DNA of 64,000 bases from the NCBI RefSeq assembly GCF_047495875.1, contig NC_092479.1, positions 9,136,806 through 9,200,805 of the forward strand, written 5' to 3'. This stretch comes from Pithys albifrons albifrons (taxonomy: Eukaryota > Chordata > Aves > Passeriformes > Thamnophilidae). Below, piece by piece: positions 11,901 through 23,545 of the stretch. Under the pieces are notes generated by a model. The model was given only the letters and a program-made list of their open reading frames with translations, did not search any database and had not been told where the DNA came from. Within the stretch, counting starts at the first letter, position 1, and every line of letters begins with the position of its first letter. The position numbers and the translations under genes were made by a program.

Positions 11901-14063
11901 GGGCACACAGACTTCTGCAGCAGGGACTGATGTTTTCCAGTCTGGTTAAATCCAAGGCACTGTCATGTTGGCCTGGTGTAGTTCATCAGAAACAGAAGTA
12001 ATTATGAACTTCCTTCTGCAAAGAGCTGATAGATCCTTTGTTGGATTTACCACAGATTTATTCTACTACTTAAACTTTGCGTGATGTGAAGCTTTTGCTT
12101 CCCAAAGTGGAATTCTTGCTCAGTGTGCCCTCTTCACAGAATTTAGCTGTTAACTCAAAGGAATGCAGCTAGACTGGGAGAAAGTTTTATGTCCTCTGGA
12201 AATACTTGTATTTCTAGAACCTGCATGTTCTGTCTAATTATCTTCTAGTTCAGCCAATAAATTTGGCTTTTGGATGCCAAGGCCAAAAGGCAGAAGGAAC
12301 ACCTTTTATCTCTTGCATGTTTTCTGGCTCTCATGTGGTTCTTGGATCACAGCATCTCTGCTAAGGGACGCTGCTGTCTTGGGGTGTTTTATGTAACACT
12401 TGTCTTGGGTGGAAACAGTTCCAGAGAGCTGCAGACTTAACTGGTCTTCAGTGGTGCCTCCTAGGGTAGAATTGGAGAGTCTTTGGAAAAAAACCCAACT
12501 ATATTCAGGCATGAGCATCAGCAGAAGCAACTAGAAAGTCATCAAAGACCAGGCCATAAAGTATCTGCAGTTCCCATTCACAAATCTGCCTGCTCAGAAC
12601 GAGGTGGGATAGGTTGGGAGTGTGTGCACCTCAGGAAGGAACTGAAGCTTTCTTTCTCCAGCCCTGTGTGCTGCCATGGCCCGGGACAGCCTGGCAGGGA
12701 CCTGTCGGGCTCGAGCCCCAAGACCCACAGACATTTCATGCACCTTCTGTGGGTTTCATAATCTTTTGGCCCATTTTCTAGGATTTTCAGTTCATAAAAA
12801 TAGCAGGAAAGATGAAACTGTTGTAGTGCAATAAGAGTGCGGGATTTGTTTATTTACTTATTTCTAAGGCCCAAGTGGCAGGAGCTGCTCCCCAGAGCAG
12901 TGACTGTGTCACCTCCTGGCCTGACACAGCTGCTGCTGTGCCACAGGGCTGAGGTCTGGTACTACAGGTCTGGCCATTCCTGGGAGTGTCTTACTGGTCC
13001 TAGTAGTGGTGGAGGTCAGCCTGGATATTCTGTGTGCTCAAGAATGAGTCCATGGGCACAACCAGGGACAGTTCTGGGGTTTCCCTGTGAGTATTTGCTC
13101 CTCTTGTGTGGATTTGGAGCAGAGTCTTTTAAGTTGTCTTTCCATTTGCCTTCACTTGTAGTGATTTTCCCTGGAGGTCACGTTAAATGTTTCTTTACAT
13201 CCTTCAGTCTGTGACCTGCATCAAGAAGTGCCCTTAATTACCACATTAATAAAACTTTGAGTAGAGGATCTGGGCATACCCAGAGAGGAGCTTTCTCCAT
13301 CCTCAGACCAAAGATAAAGATGTAGGAAATGCCCATTTTAGACAAAATGAAACTCTTCTCTCCACACTGTATTTCCAGAGGGTTTGTGCCTCGCTAGAAT
13401 TCCTTGCTATGGCCCAAATCTCGGGGTATCAGCACCCTGAGGCACCCCCTGTGTCTAAAGCAGTGCAGGCCCTGTCCCTGTGGCCAGGCAGGTCCTGCTC
13501 TTGGCACTGACAGGTTGTGTTTTCAGCGAAGAGACGCAGCTTTGCTTCAAAACCAACAGCACTTGTGAGCAGTGCTGTGAGCAGCTTAGCCCAGGCCCAC
13601 GTGGCCGTGGCCGTTGGAGGCTGAGTGGGAAGCAGCAGAGCCCGGGCGAGGTGTGCCCAGCTCTGGGCAGTGTCCCAGGGCAGGGTCTGTGCTCAGCCCA
13701 GCCGGAGCCGGGCGCCCAGGGCCTGCTGGGATGGGGTTTTACACTCGTGCTGTCCTTTTGCCCTTCCCCTGAACCCTCTGGTTGCAGCCCTGAGCAAACA
13801 GGCCCTGCTGCACTACCCGCGATGCTGAGCACGCTCCGGCCGCGCCAGCGAGGGGGGCCCCGGCCAGGAATGCGGCTCGGGGCTCCGCGCCATAAATCCA
13901 ACCAGCACGACAAAGAGGAGATAATATGAGCCTTCGTGATGATCTGAAAGGGGGAGGTTTGTGTCCCATTGATTGCGGTCTGGCCCCGCGCCAGCCCCGA
14001 GCCTGACCGGCAGTTGAACCATATCGTTAAGGCGTGTAATGCAGCCCGAGCCTTGTACAGCAG

Positions 14064-14100
14064 CCAATGAGTACATATCCAGAGGGCAAAAGTTTATAAA
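14064..14100 (+). promoter_or_regulatory. CCAAT/TATA-like pair in a CpG-rich intronic block
   Basis: CCAAT at 14064-14068 and TATAAAG from 14095 are about 30 bases apart, within a CpG-rich block (about 13.8-14.1 kb) that stands out from the surrounding intron. This spacing resembles a core promoter reading +, with a start expected near 14125-14130. The block could instead be a conserved enhancer with chance motifs; no downstream exon is evident. Confidence 0.25.
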
Positions 14101-14928
14101 GAGCCGAGGCTGTCCTGTTTAACCCTCTCACACTGCCTGTAATGGACACGCTGCCACTCACACACGGGCTCACGTGGAGCCTGCCGGGCCTGCACCGCGC
14201 ACTGGGGGGCTGATTGCTGATGGGCAGCACACTGAGAAAGTGATCCCAGAAAAGTATGGAAAACTGAGCTTTGGCTTTAACCAGAGGGGGAAAACAGGAA
14301 AAATCCAACACACTTTTTTCCAGCCCTGCTTTATCCATAGTTACTTTTTTGTTCAGAGACGTCTTCTGGGTTGTTCTGCAAACTCTTTCATACAGATGGA
14401 GCTATTTATTGCCTTGATGTCACCTCATTTAGCATGTGGCTGGTATTTTTATAGATAATTTTTTCACCTAATGTTGCTGTTAACATGTGGAATGCTCTTT
14501 ATCAGTTTTGTAAGTACAGCCAGTCATCTGAATTGCTCTTGCAACTGTGAACTTTAAAAATCAAAACAAACCTTGTGTGAGTAGCCTTTTGTTGGGTGAG
14601 GTTTGTGCTGGAGGACTTTGCTGCGCCTGCTGCAGCCCAGATTGTAGTAACTGAAGAGTATAAAAGGAGGGTCTGAAAGAGAAGAATCATCCAGTCAATA
14701 GAGTTGACAGGCACAGTCCTTCATGCACACCCAGAGTCTGTCCTGGGGCTGGGCAGGGCCCTGGTTCGTTCTTCCCCAAAGTGGATTCGCTTTCCCAGAA
14801 AGGCAGGACTGCAATGTGGAAGCATTTCTGTTATCCTCAAAGTATTTTACACTCAAAGTGACCATGGTTGCACTTACTGCAACTGGGCATTGATGAGGTT
14901 TGATGGGACTGCTATAAATGTGACTCCC

Positions 14929-15066
14929 TATCCCTGGCAGTGTCCCAGGCCAGGCTGGACAGGGCTTGGAGCAGCCTGGGCTGTGGGAGGTGTCCCTGCC
15001 CGTGCAGAGGTGGAATGGGATGAGCTTTAAGGTCCCTTCCAGCCCAAACCAGTCTGGGATTCTGTG
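14929..15066 (+). mobile_element. CR1 LINE 3'-end fragment
   Basis: The sequence matches the 3' untranslated end of avian CR1 retroposons: CCCTGGCAGTGTCCCAGGCC, then GGAGCAGCCTGGGCTGTGGG, then GAGCTTTAAGGTCCCTTCC, ending near GGGATTCTGTG, a decayed form of the ATTCTATGA-type tail. Only the 3' end is present, as usual for 5'-truncated CR1 copies. It lies in a VPS13D intron in the sense direction. Confidence 0.9.
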
Positions 15067-18000
15067 GTGAGCACAGACACAAGACCAGTGTTCCAGCTGC
15101 TACAGGGCCCTGTCTGGCACAGAAAGGATTTAATATTTTAAAGCCTCCCACAGTGCCCTGAGACACAGCAATGTTATGGCCCTGGGCACTTTAGTTTCAC
15201 TAAGGCATGTTCAGCTCCTGTTTCCAGATTGATGTTGCAGGAAATGTCTGCTAAGAATCTTTTACATTGAGTCAGAAGGTGAATGGGAGCATTTTTCAAC
15301 ACATTTGTGAGACAGGAAACTTTGGGGTGGCAGCTGAAGTCATCCCTGTGATCTGTGCAGGAAGAGTGGGAGAAACTGGGAGCTGAGATGGCAGTGTTAG
15401 GTTTTGTCAGCTCCTTAAGCCTGGTGATAGCAGAGTGCTTGGGGAAGTGTGGGGTTTGCTGCCCAGCTGTGCCAGGCAGAGATGGGGCCAGGGCCAGAGG
15501 TGGATGCCCAGAGCTGGTGTCAGGCAAGGGCAGTTGTCTGGAAGAAAAGCACATACACCTTATGCACATGTTGGATTTGTAATATGGATGCCATAATTAA
15601 GTGTCTTAAATACCCCCTTCTGACTTCCTTTTGAACTTGGAGCCTGATGAGGGTGTGTACAGTCATAAACCCAGGGAACAGCTCCCAGTTTTGTTGTGCT
15701 CTGGTACAAAAGAAGAGGGAAGGGGGAGAAGAGCTCCATCTCCAAGGAGCTGACAGGAACAAGGTCCATGGCAAACAGTTGCTCTTCAGCACACTGAATC
15801 CTCCTGAGGCACGCGGGGTCAGCTGAAGGTCTGCAGCATCTGAGCTGGGAGAGCCCTCCAAAGAGGAGGGATTTGACTGTAAGTGGGAGGTTTTAACCCC
15901 AGGCACCATTTATTTGCATGTTTCTTCCCGAAATGAGCATTTTGGGAACACATTTAACAAGCACAATATATTCCATGCATTTGCTGGAGTCAACAGCCCA
16001 TATAAGCTTCCTCAGATCTGCAGTCAGCAGGGAGCTGTCTGGCCTGGGATTTTACACATTCCTGCATCTAAGGGAGACATTCTGAGGCCAAATCCAACAC
16101 TCCCTGACTGCGCCGTGTGCGCATTTGAACACCTTCACAGCATCCGTGCTGGAAGCAGGGAGTGAATGCCATGGCAGAGCTGTGCCAGATCCTGGGGTCA
16201 GGCACTGACCTGCCTGGTGGGAGCTGCATCCCAAAGGTCAGCAGGAGCCAACTGCACTGCCCCTCAGAATAAGGATCCCCAGGGAACATGCAATCCAGAG
16301 TGCCATGCTGAGGCTGGGTTTGTGAACAGAGCTGTAAGTGCCAGTGCTGTTCTCGTACCCGGAGGACAGATGGGATGTCCCCAGATCGATATTTTAAATG
16401 AAGTCTGGTGACTAATGTGTCAGTCATGGGGCTTGTTCTTGTTTTTTCTCTCAGGAGAGGTTGCTACATTTCCTAAAGTTGTTTTATTCTGAATAATTAT
16501 TCTGGGTGTGATACTGAGAAAACTGAAATATGTAATTTGTAAATCATTTCTCAGTCATGTTAGAAGTGGGATGGTTTGTTTTAACAGACCAGCATCTGTT
16601 GATATACAAAGTCTGATGCCTTCTGAATTTGATTTTTAATGTTTTTGTCAGGGCAGTCTGGGTACACTTGAGGGAAAGTTTTTAGGTCCAGAAGACCCTC
16701 AAAGATGAGGAGCAGTTGCTGTGCTCAAAACCACTGTGTATTTATGCCCCTCTGCAGAGCTGAGGGTGTGAACCTGGCGGGTGGGTGGGTGCCTGAGAGG
16801 GATGAATGTGGAGGGAAGGAACAAGGATTGGGGATTCCAGAAAACATGTGATGTCTCTTGTAGAGTTTTCTCAGCCTAAGTTGGTAAATAATTATCCCCA
16901 CTAATACCTGACCACTTTCTTCTTCAGTACGTTGGTGATGTTTGATTGCAAACCCTCCGGCTTAAAACTGGTCCGCTGAACCCCAGGGATTGTGTGAACT
17001 GCTCAGCAAACACCACCAGTTCACACCATGCGCTGGTCCCAGTGGTCCCAGTGAGCTGGAGTGAGAGCCCCAGAGCTCAGCCCTGGGCAGGGCACAGCTC
17101 TGTTGGCCTGAACCCTGTGCAGGGCCTTTGTGCCCCATCCAGCAGCACCACTCCCTGCTGTGCCAGGCAGACTGAGGGCATTCCTGCCTTGGATTGCCTT
17201 TGTGTGCTTATTAGAGAGGAATCAGCAGCTCTGCTGAGTGCCTGGTAATGGGACCCAGATGTGTGGGCATCGCTGCTCACTCTGCTCTGCAGATCTGCAG
17301 CTTGGGGGATTTCATCAGCCTTGCTTATTATTTACAGAATGTAACTCGAGACAGTAGAACAAATTTTTAGATTAAAAAAATCAAGTGGTGTGGAATGTTT
17401 TGAGCTGTGCAGACCAAACAGAGCAGTTTGCCAACGAGGTGATGGACTAAATCAAAGCAGTTCAGGCTCAAACCAGTGGCACTGGGTTGGAAAGCTGCTG
17501 ACCTTGTCATGGAGATGGGAGTGACCCGTTATCACCAGGATGAATGTTTGGGCATGGAGGGCACACCATGCACTGTACTGTGATCTGAAGTGCTTCTTCC
17601 ATGTCAAAGTAAAAACCAAACCCTAAAACCAAACCCCCAGATCAGAATTGCCAAACCTTCCAGAAGGCCACTGTGGTCCCCAGTGCCTTTGTACCTGTAC
17701 TCTCTCTCTGCCCTGCTCTAAGCCAGACATTAGAAACCAGTGTTCACAGTTGTTCTGGTTTCTGTGGGACTGAAAGGCTCTGTTTTATTCCCATTTTTAG
17801 GGTAGTCTTGCTTGCAGTGCTTCAGATCCCCCTTCTCACAGCACCACAGAAGATTAGAGATGGCACAGGTGGATGTTTGTCTGAAGGATGGTGCTGCTTC
17901 TCACTCCCATGTGGCTGCTTATCCAACCTTTTTGAATGCAGGATAGGGAGTGTCTCAGAAAAATGTTATTGATTGGCCAGTGGTTGATTAAAACCCACCA

Positions 18001-19112
18001 TACATTGCAGACACTCATTAGACTTGTCAGTGGAAGCTGCAGGTGCCATAGAGAGGTTCAACAGCCAATGGGGGCTTCTTGGATTAGTGATATTGTGCCA
18101 TTTTCCTGCTTTGGAAAGTTAGGAAGTTGTGCAAGATGTGAAGTGCTGATGCTCCAAAAGCAATGGTGATGTTCTGTGGGATTTTCCTCCTGTCTCTGGA
18201 TCAGAAAGGCTGGAGGCAATTCCTCATAAAGGGTCTGTTCTAAGAGTCAGGATGGGAAAAATGGTGCCTTTGGCTGGGAAATCAGTAACAGCAGTAGCCT
18301 GGAGAGGGATGAAATAGCAGGGAGCAGCCCCAGAGTGATGCTGCTGGGAAGGGACAGGGCTTGGAGCCTGGAACACAGTTCTGCAGGGGCAGGGCGTTCC
18401 AGGAGCTTGAAGGAATTCAGAGTATTATTTTTTAACAAAATACTGCTCAGGGAGGAACCAAGGCTGCAGCTCTGCAGTGCTGTGGCCAACATCGACCTCT
18501 GATGTCTGTCAGCCCTCACATGTGTATTACTGACAATTTTTATTTAACAGACAGAAGGGTAAAGTGTGTAAACCCTGCTATGGAGATGCTCATTACTGAG
18601 GATTTTTCTTTTCTCTTAATCTAACAGCATGTTCCTATTTCCACAAGCCTTCAGTTCTCAGTCTTTGGCTCTGTCCATCAGTGTGAGCTCTCTCTGGGTT
18701 GGTGCAGCTCAGTTTTCTGTAGAGCACCGAGGAGAAACAGTCAAAGCAGTGAAGCTCTGCTGATAAAGAGATGCCCAAACCTTTAGGGAGGATAAGCTGC
18801 TTAGGCTGCTGCTTCGTAGTAATTTAGCCACTGCCCCTTGGTTGTAAAAGAAAACTGCAGGCACTTGTTGGAGATGGAGAACCACACAAAGGCACATCTG
18901 TCAGAGCAGGTGTGACAGCCCCGTGTGCTTTGCTGGGGCAGCCCTTGGAGTCCCCAGGGTTCGTCAGCCCTCGTGTTTCCCAGCGAGCAGAGCTGCGAGT
19001 CTGGCAGTGTCTGTGGGAGGCAGGGGCTGCCCCATGTCCGTGTGTCTGGCGGTGTCCGTGTGTCTGGCAGTGTCCGGCAGTGTCCCCCATGTCCCCCTCT
19101 CTGTCCCCACAG

Positions 19113-19244
19113 GACACAGGCCGAGCGGGCGCGCCGGCCGCGCTGTTGCCGGGGGCCGCAGGGGCTCCTGCCGCGCTACCGGGACAGCCACGCCGAGGGG
19201 CAGGAGCTGCTCTTCAGGCTCACCGACGACATCCAGCACGAGTT
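19113..19244 (+). CDS. VPS13D: VPS13D coding exon (third from last)
   Basis: This 132-nt exon runs from acceptor GTCCCCACAG to donor GAGTT|GTGAGT. It completes the arginine codon begun in the previous exon and encodes TQAERARRPRCCRGPQGLLP, then a Tyr- and Asp-rich stretch ending LFRLTDDIQHE, with two bases of a Phe codon carried over. This links the helical region to the C-terminal PH-like domain. From memory of the mammalian protein, several Lys/Gln/Ser positions are Arg or Ala here, matching the high GC content of the exon (many CGG/CGC codons), so it seems the fastest-changing of the five. The frame is intact and both splice sites are canonical. Confidence 0.95.
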
Positions 19245-22017
19245 GTGAGTACCGAGGGGGCACATCACAGTGTGTGCCAGCCCAAAGGGGCAGCGCTGCC
19301 GGTGCTGGAGCTGCAGAGGGTCCCGCAGTGCCCCCGTGTCCCTGGGCAGGTCTCAGTCACGGGCCCCTCCAGCTCTGTGAGCAGAGCTCAGGCTGCCACG
19401 TGCCTGTGGCCCTGTGAGGTCACCCTGGGGTCACCCTGTCCCATCCCACTGCAGGTCCCTGTGCTTGGCTGACTCGGGCAGGGGAGGGACCAAAAGAGAC
19501 GCAGAGCAGAGCAATGGGCTTTGTCATCAGGTCCCACTGTTCATTCACGGTGACTCTCGCCATTAGGAGTATCAGTCAACAGGAACACAGTGTTTCTTGT
19601 CATGGAAAATAAGTACAAAATTATGCCTCTGACTTTTATCCGAGTATCATAATCAGAAACACATTTAAAGACCTGATTATTTGCATATTTTCCTTCAGAG
19701 TTAAATCCATAAAAGGGGGTTTAATACCTTGCTCTACTGTTCTAACTAAATGTTTCCACATTTTTTTCCAGTTAGGCTCGCTGTTTCACTTCTGGAAAAT
19801 ATTGTGTAATTACTTCCTGATGTTGTTAAAAAACCCACAAATTCTCCAGAGATCTGGTTGCTTCTACTTTGTTCTACTGGATCATGTTTCATTTAATTTT
19901 TCATTTTATTAATTTGAGATATTTCTAATAGTGTAGATGGGTTTAAAAAATAAAATGTTGCATCTTTCAGTAGTATCTAAAAAGGTTAAACATACCTGTT
20001 TTGAGCACTAGACTTGGAGAAGAAAGTAACAGTTGGCAAGAGCAAAGGGGTAATGATGCATGACTCAAACTTAGAACAAAATGTAGAGCTTGAACTACAA
20101 ATTAGCTAATGTTTCTGGGCTTCTCCATGAAATCCCTGACCTCTGTTCCCATCCCTCAGAATATATACATGACACCAGTAAAAGTCTTGCTGGGAAGGCA
20201 GATACATCATGTGTTGTTCTTAGGGAGCAAACCCAACCCCTCGGTCCCACTGCCCGGGTGCTTCCCTGGGCTCTGCAGGAGCTGGAGGTGCCCAGTTTGT
20301 GCCCGTGGCTGCCCCTCTGTCCCCCGTGGCACTGAGACCCTGCCAGGTCTGGGCTCTGGGGGAGACCCTGCCGTGTTTGATGTGCCTGTCCAGGCTGTTC
20401 CTCTGCAGCTGCAGTGCTGCCCTGGGTTTAAATTAAGTTTTCTGTGACACTTCATAAAAAGTGTCACTCTGCATCCTACTTGGCTGATTTCAAAGGCAGA
20501 GCCTTCCCCGAAGTGTTTGAACTGTGACGGGGCAGCTGCTGCTTTCCGGCTCTGGGAATGTTTGTCCTTCACCTGCACTCCTGGGAGCCCAAAGTCACTT
20601 TTTTCTCAGTTTGTTTGACTTAAAGGAACACAGTTCATTTATCCTATCCCAGAGCTTTACCCAAGGTTAGAGCTGGCAAAGCACATTACAGACCCTTTTT
20701 AATTGGGCTGGTGGTGCCCTTCTCAGCACTGAGCTCAGAGTGTGGGTTGCAATCTGGGGGCACCTTTCTCAGTGTGAAGAGAGTGAGGAGGAAAGACGAG
20801 TTCAGTGCAGAACACTGTCTTTGAGAGGACTGGGAATACAAAATTAGTGGAGTTACCCTTTTATACCACAAAAAGAAACCATGACCTTGCCATATTTTTG
20901 GCTACTAACATTCCATTTATAGCTATGGGTTTATTTGGCTACAGCTCAGAGCAGTTTGTGCTCAGTGTTACTTAAATGGTAGAGCCAGAGATGGATTTGG
21001 AGATGGGAGGCTCTTCTGTCCACCAAAACCACTGAGTAGTAACAAACTCCTGGATTTCCAGTCCAGTGGAGTGTTCTGCAGGATGTCTGAGGAGCAGCAC
21101 GGAGGTTTGGATGAGCATTGGGTTCAGAAGGCAGTGACTGGGGACCTGCCTGACAGCAGGAGAATCCTCCTTTTACAGATGTGCTTCAGCCCCGGGGCTG
21201 TTGGCAGAGCTGCATTGCTCCATTTAGCACTCCATTATTCTGTCCAGTTGTGATTTCACGTTCAAGTTGCTGAATTTTTCAGCATTTAGAAACCCCAGTA
21301 ATGAGGCTCATTTCAGTAGAACTGGGGGAGAACCACTCCTGTGTTTAGCATCCCTTGTGCTTCTGCATTTCTTACTGTTGTTTTTTCACACACCAGCCCT
21401 CTCAGCCATCATAACTCTCAATATTCCGAACTCACTCCCCTCTCACTCTTCCTATCCATCACTCAGCTAATCTCCCTGGGGAAACCTGCCTGCTGCTTAA
21501 CCTCTCACCCCCTGTTAAACAGCTAATTTCTCTTTTCTGCTACTGATCCCAGCAGCAGGTTCAGCTTGGGTTTGGCTTTGAAGGAGGAGCAGGGAAGGAC
21601 AGGAAGGTTCCAGTGTGGACAAGGACAAGGCTCTCCTCGTGAATGTCTGCAGAGCTTTGACGTGGCCGCTCTGGAACTGAAGCTGGTTACAGTTAAGCCT
21701 CAGCATTAGGACTTGCAGTGCTCCAGTGCAAGGAAATAATTCTTCCTAGACCTTGTCAGAGGACATTTTTATGTGCCCCTGTAATGCCCAAAGCTGCTGC
21801 CAGGCATTTGGCAGCAATGTTTGATTTACAGCGTGATCTTTTTATAATTAGGGGAGAGGGTCCTTCATCAGCCCCACCTGTAACCTGTTCAGGGGAGATG
21901 CAGGTGAACTGAACCTGCCACACAGACTCTGGAGGTCGCTCCGCACGGGGGAGGACACAGGTTAGTTTGCTAGTTTGAGCTCCAGGCTAATACTGGTTGG
22001 GTTTATCTTTGCTGCAG
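19245..22017 (+). other. VPS13D intron, 2.8 kb
   Basis: This intron runs from donor GTGAGT to acceptor TTGCTGCAG. It holds an A/T-rich stretch around 19.56-20.0 kb (including an octamer-like ATTTGCAT) and otherwise nothing that I can assign. Confidence 0.85.
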
Positions 22018-22258
22018 CTTCATAGCAGTGGAGAACATGGACAGCTGCTGCGTGCTGATCTCCTCCAGGGCCGTGTACTTCCTCAAGAGCGGGGACTACA
22101 CGGACCGCGAGGCCATTTTCCTGGAGGTGCGCTACGACGACCTGTACCACTGCCTGGTGTCCCGGGACCACGGCAACGTCTACATCCAGCTCACCAAGAA
22201 GGCTGTGAACACCAGCAGTGGGGTGGCCATGCCAGGCCCCTCCCAGCAGAAGCCCATG
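22018..22258 (+). CDS. VPS13D: VPS13D coding exon (second from last, PH-like domain)
   Basis: This 241-nt exon lies between acceptor TTGCTGCAG and donor CCCATG|GTGAGC. After one base that completes a Phe codon it encodes 80 residues: FIAVENMDSCCVLISSRAVY, then FLKSGDYTDREAIFLEVRYD, then DLYHCLVSRDHGNVYIQLTK and KAVNTSSGVAMPGPSQQKPM. The alternating hydrophobic strands (CVLISS, AVYFL, NVYIQL) fit the beta-sandwich of the PH-like domain at the C terminus of VPS13 proteins, which in this family helps select the target organelle. The following intron contains a CR1 fragment that does not touch the exon. Confidence 0.97.
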
Positions 22259-23144
22259 GTGAGCACCTGGCACCTCCTTCCCCTTCCTGTGTGCTGGGAC
22301 AGGCTGTGCTGAGGCTGCAGGGGCTGTGGAGGTTAAAGAATCACCGAATACCCTGAGCTGGAAGGGACCCCCAAGGACCATCCAGTCCAACCCCTGGCCC
22401 TGCACACACCCCCCCAACAATCCCACCCTGTCCCTGTCCCGTTTTCCAAACCCTGCTGGAGCTCTGGCAGCCTCGGGGCTGTGCCCACTGCCCTGGGGGG
22501 AAGGACCTTTGGCTGAGATCCAACCTGACCCTGCCCTGTCACAACTTCAGGCACTCCCTAAAGTCCTGAGAAAGCTAAAGAAAGGCAGAACCTAAAATAC
22601 TCCTCCAGGCAGAAAAGTAACAGGAAGAAACATGTGTTTACCTGTGAAAGGCTTTTAACTTTACCACATTAATGGAACTTGGGTACCTTGCTGGCTTTTT
22701 ACTCATCTCCCACGTGGAGTAGTTTTTCCCTGTGAGGTCTCTAAGACTGGAAACAGTGTTTATGTCACCCCTATAAAAGTTAGTCCAGACTTTCTCTGCT
22801 AAAGCCCATTACAAGCTTTCTGTGCCACTGCAGTGGTTGCTCAGGGGTGGTTTTACAAGCTCACCCCTGACCCAAGGCAGTTTACATTCCAAACACAGCA
22901 GCCAGATAAAAGGTGGGAGGGGAAGCAGAGGAAGTAACTTCAGATATGGCAAGATGTTCCTGTTCTCACCCTTAGATACTTGTCTGTGTGCACCTGGTGC
23001 TCCCTCTTGCTTCTTCCTTACTCAGCCTCAGCTCTGAGAAAGGATCTCCACTGAAATTTTTCTGTTCCTCACTTCAAACCTAAAATCTCTTCTGCTTTAC
23101 CTGACAGCAGGAGAAAGTTAAGGAAAATCCCCTTTTTTCTGCAG
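22259..23144 (+). other. VPS13D last intron, 886 bp
   Basis: This intron contains a reverse-oriented CR1 fragment in its first third. The human VPS13D locus hosts a small nucleolar RNA near its 3' end, but I could not identify an H/ACA structure here. Confidence 0.85.
22337..22560 (-). mobile_element. CR1 LINE 3'-end fragment, reverse
   Basis: Read on the + strand this is the complement of a CR1 3' end: GAATCACCGAATACCCTGAG, GAGCTGGAAGGGACCCCC, CATCCAGTCCAACCCCTG, then the upstream CR1 region with GGAGCTCTGGCAGCCTCGGG and a decayed stretch similar to GATCCAACCTGACCCTGCC. It is 5'-truncated and antisense to VPS13D in its last intron. Confidence 0.88.
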
Positions 23145-23276
23145 GTGAAAGTGAAATCAGAAGCTCTGGCAGTAAAACTGTCTCAAGAAATCAACTATGC
23201 AAAGAGCCTTTACTACGAGCAGCAGCTGATGCTGAGACTCAGTGAAAATCCAGAACAACTGGAGCTGGACTCTTGA
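23145..23276 (+). CDS. VPS13D: VPS13D last coding exon with stop
   Basis: The last coding segment begins after acceptor TTTTTTCTGCAG in phase 0, encodes VKVKSEALAVKLSQEINYAK, then SLYYEQQLMLRLSENPEQLE and LDS, and ends with TGA at 23274-23276. The long helix (KLSQEINYAKSLYYEQQ) closes the PH-like domain, and the acidic LELDS tail is the conserved C terminus of VPS13D. A 3' UTR follows without a splice donor. Nothing is truncated. Confidence 0.97.
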   Translation: MKVKSEALAVKLSQEINYAKSLYYEQQLMLRLSENPEQLELDS

Positions 23277-23545
23277 AAATGCACCTCCTCACTGCCAGAG
23301 TGCCCTGCAAGCAGCAGGCTGGAGCCAGAAGGAAAAAATATAACTTTAGTATTTAGTTAAAGCAAGAGGGTGGCTTTTCTTTTCCAAGCACTGGGTGTGT
23401 GGCAGAGCAGCAGCTGGCACAGCCCTGGATTTTGCTCACGTGTATATATGTACAAGTGTCCCTGTAAATACGAGCAGGTGGCTGTTGGTATAAATACAAG
23501 TCTGTTTACTGTGTAAAGAAATTAAAGGAGCTCTTCTGAGTCACA
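23277..23545 (+). other. VPS13D: VPS13D 3' UTR (short form)
   Basis: This sequence follows the TGA and runs to a likely cleavage site shortly after ATTAAA at 23521. It has no conserved open frame. The tail is A/T-rich, with GTGTATATATGTAC-type sequence just upstream of the signal. A longer form ending after the AATAAA at 24095 is possible; transcript ends cannot be decided from sequence alone. Confidence 0.6.
23521..23526 (+). promoter_or_regulatory. Poly(A) signal ATTAAA (proximal)
   Basis: ATTAAA, the second most common vertebrate poly(A) hexamer, lies about 245 bases after the VPS13D stop. A T-rich stretch (TCTCTGTCTTTCTTTTC) about 40 bases downstream can serve as the downstream element. 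Confidence 0.6.

Larger units (their letters stand above)
5548..19112 (+). other. VPS13D intron, 13.6 kb
   Basis: This is the largest visible VPS13D intron. It begins almost directly with a hexanucleotide array (5556-5985) and holds a CpG-rich block near 13.8-14.1 kb with promoter-like motifs and a CR1 tail at 14929-15066. The last 90 bases before the acceptor contain short repeats of GTGTCTGGC(A/G)GTGTCC. I recognise no other exon; frames of 60-150 codons in it show no conserved protein. Confidence 0.85.
3486..23276 (+). other. VPS13D: VPS13D gene, 3' part (five terminal exons)
   Basis: This is the gene-level span for the C-terminal end of vacuolar protein sorting 13 homolog D. Five exons join in frame with GT-AG introns of 1733, 13565, 2773 and 886 bp, and encode 277 residues followed by TGA. 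I recognise the protein from near-identical stretches of vertebrate VPS13D, such as DNRHQTEREYIRYHAATSGE and EGVKTEGGVSGFISGLGKGL. VPS13 proteins are long rod-like lipid channels at membrane contact sites; VPS13D is linked in the literature to mitochondrial and peroxisomal maintenance and to recessive ataxia. The visible part covers the conserved ATG2/VPS13 C-terminal helical region and the PH-like C-terminal domain, which target the protein to membranes. The N-terminal chorein domain, UBA and VAB regions lie upstream of the window. Human VPS13D is about 4,390 residues, so roughly 6% of the protein is present. Confidence 0.96.

Noticed and set aside
13936..14006. Possible C/D-box snoRNA (GTGATGA ... 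CTGA) in a VPS13D intron
   Set aside because: The terminal stem is only about three pairs and a second CTGA lies directly after box C, so the structure is not convincing.
22259..23144. Expected H/ACA snoRNA hosted by VPS13D
   Set aside because: A snoRNA is known at the human locus, but I could not find paired hairpins with clear H and ACA boxes in this or the previous intron. A covariance-model search would decide.
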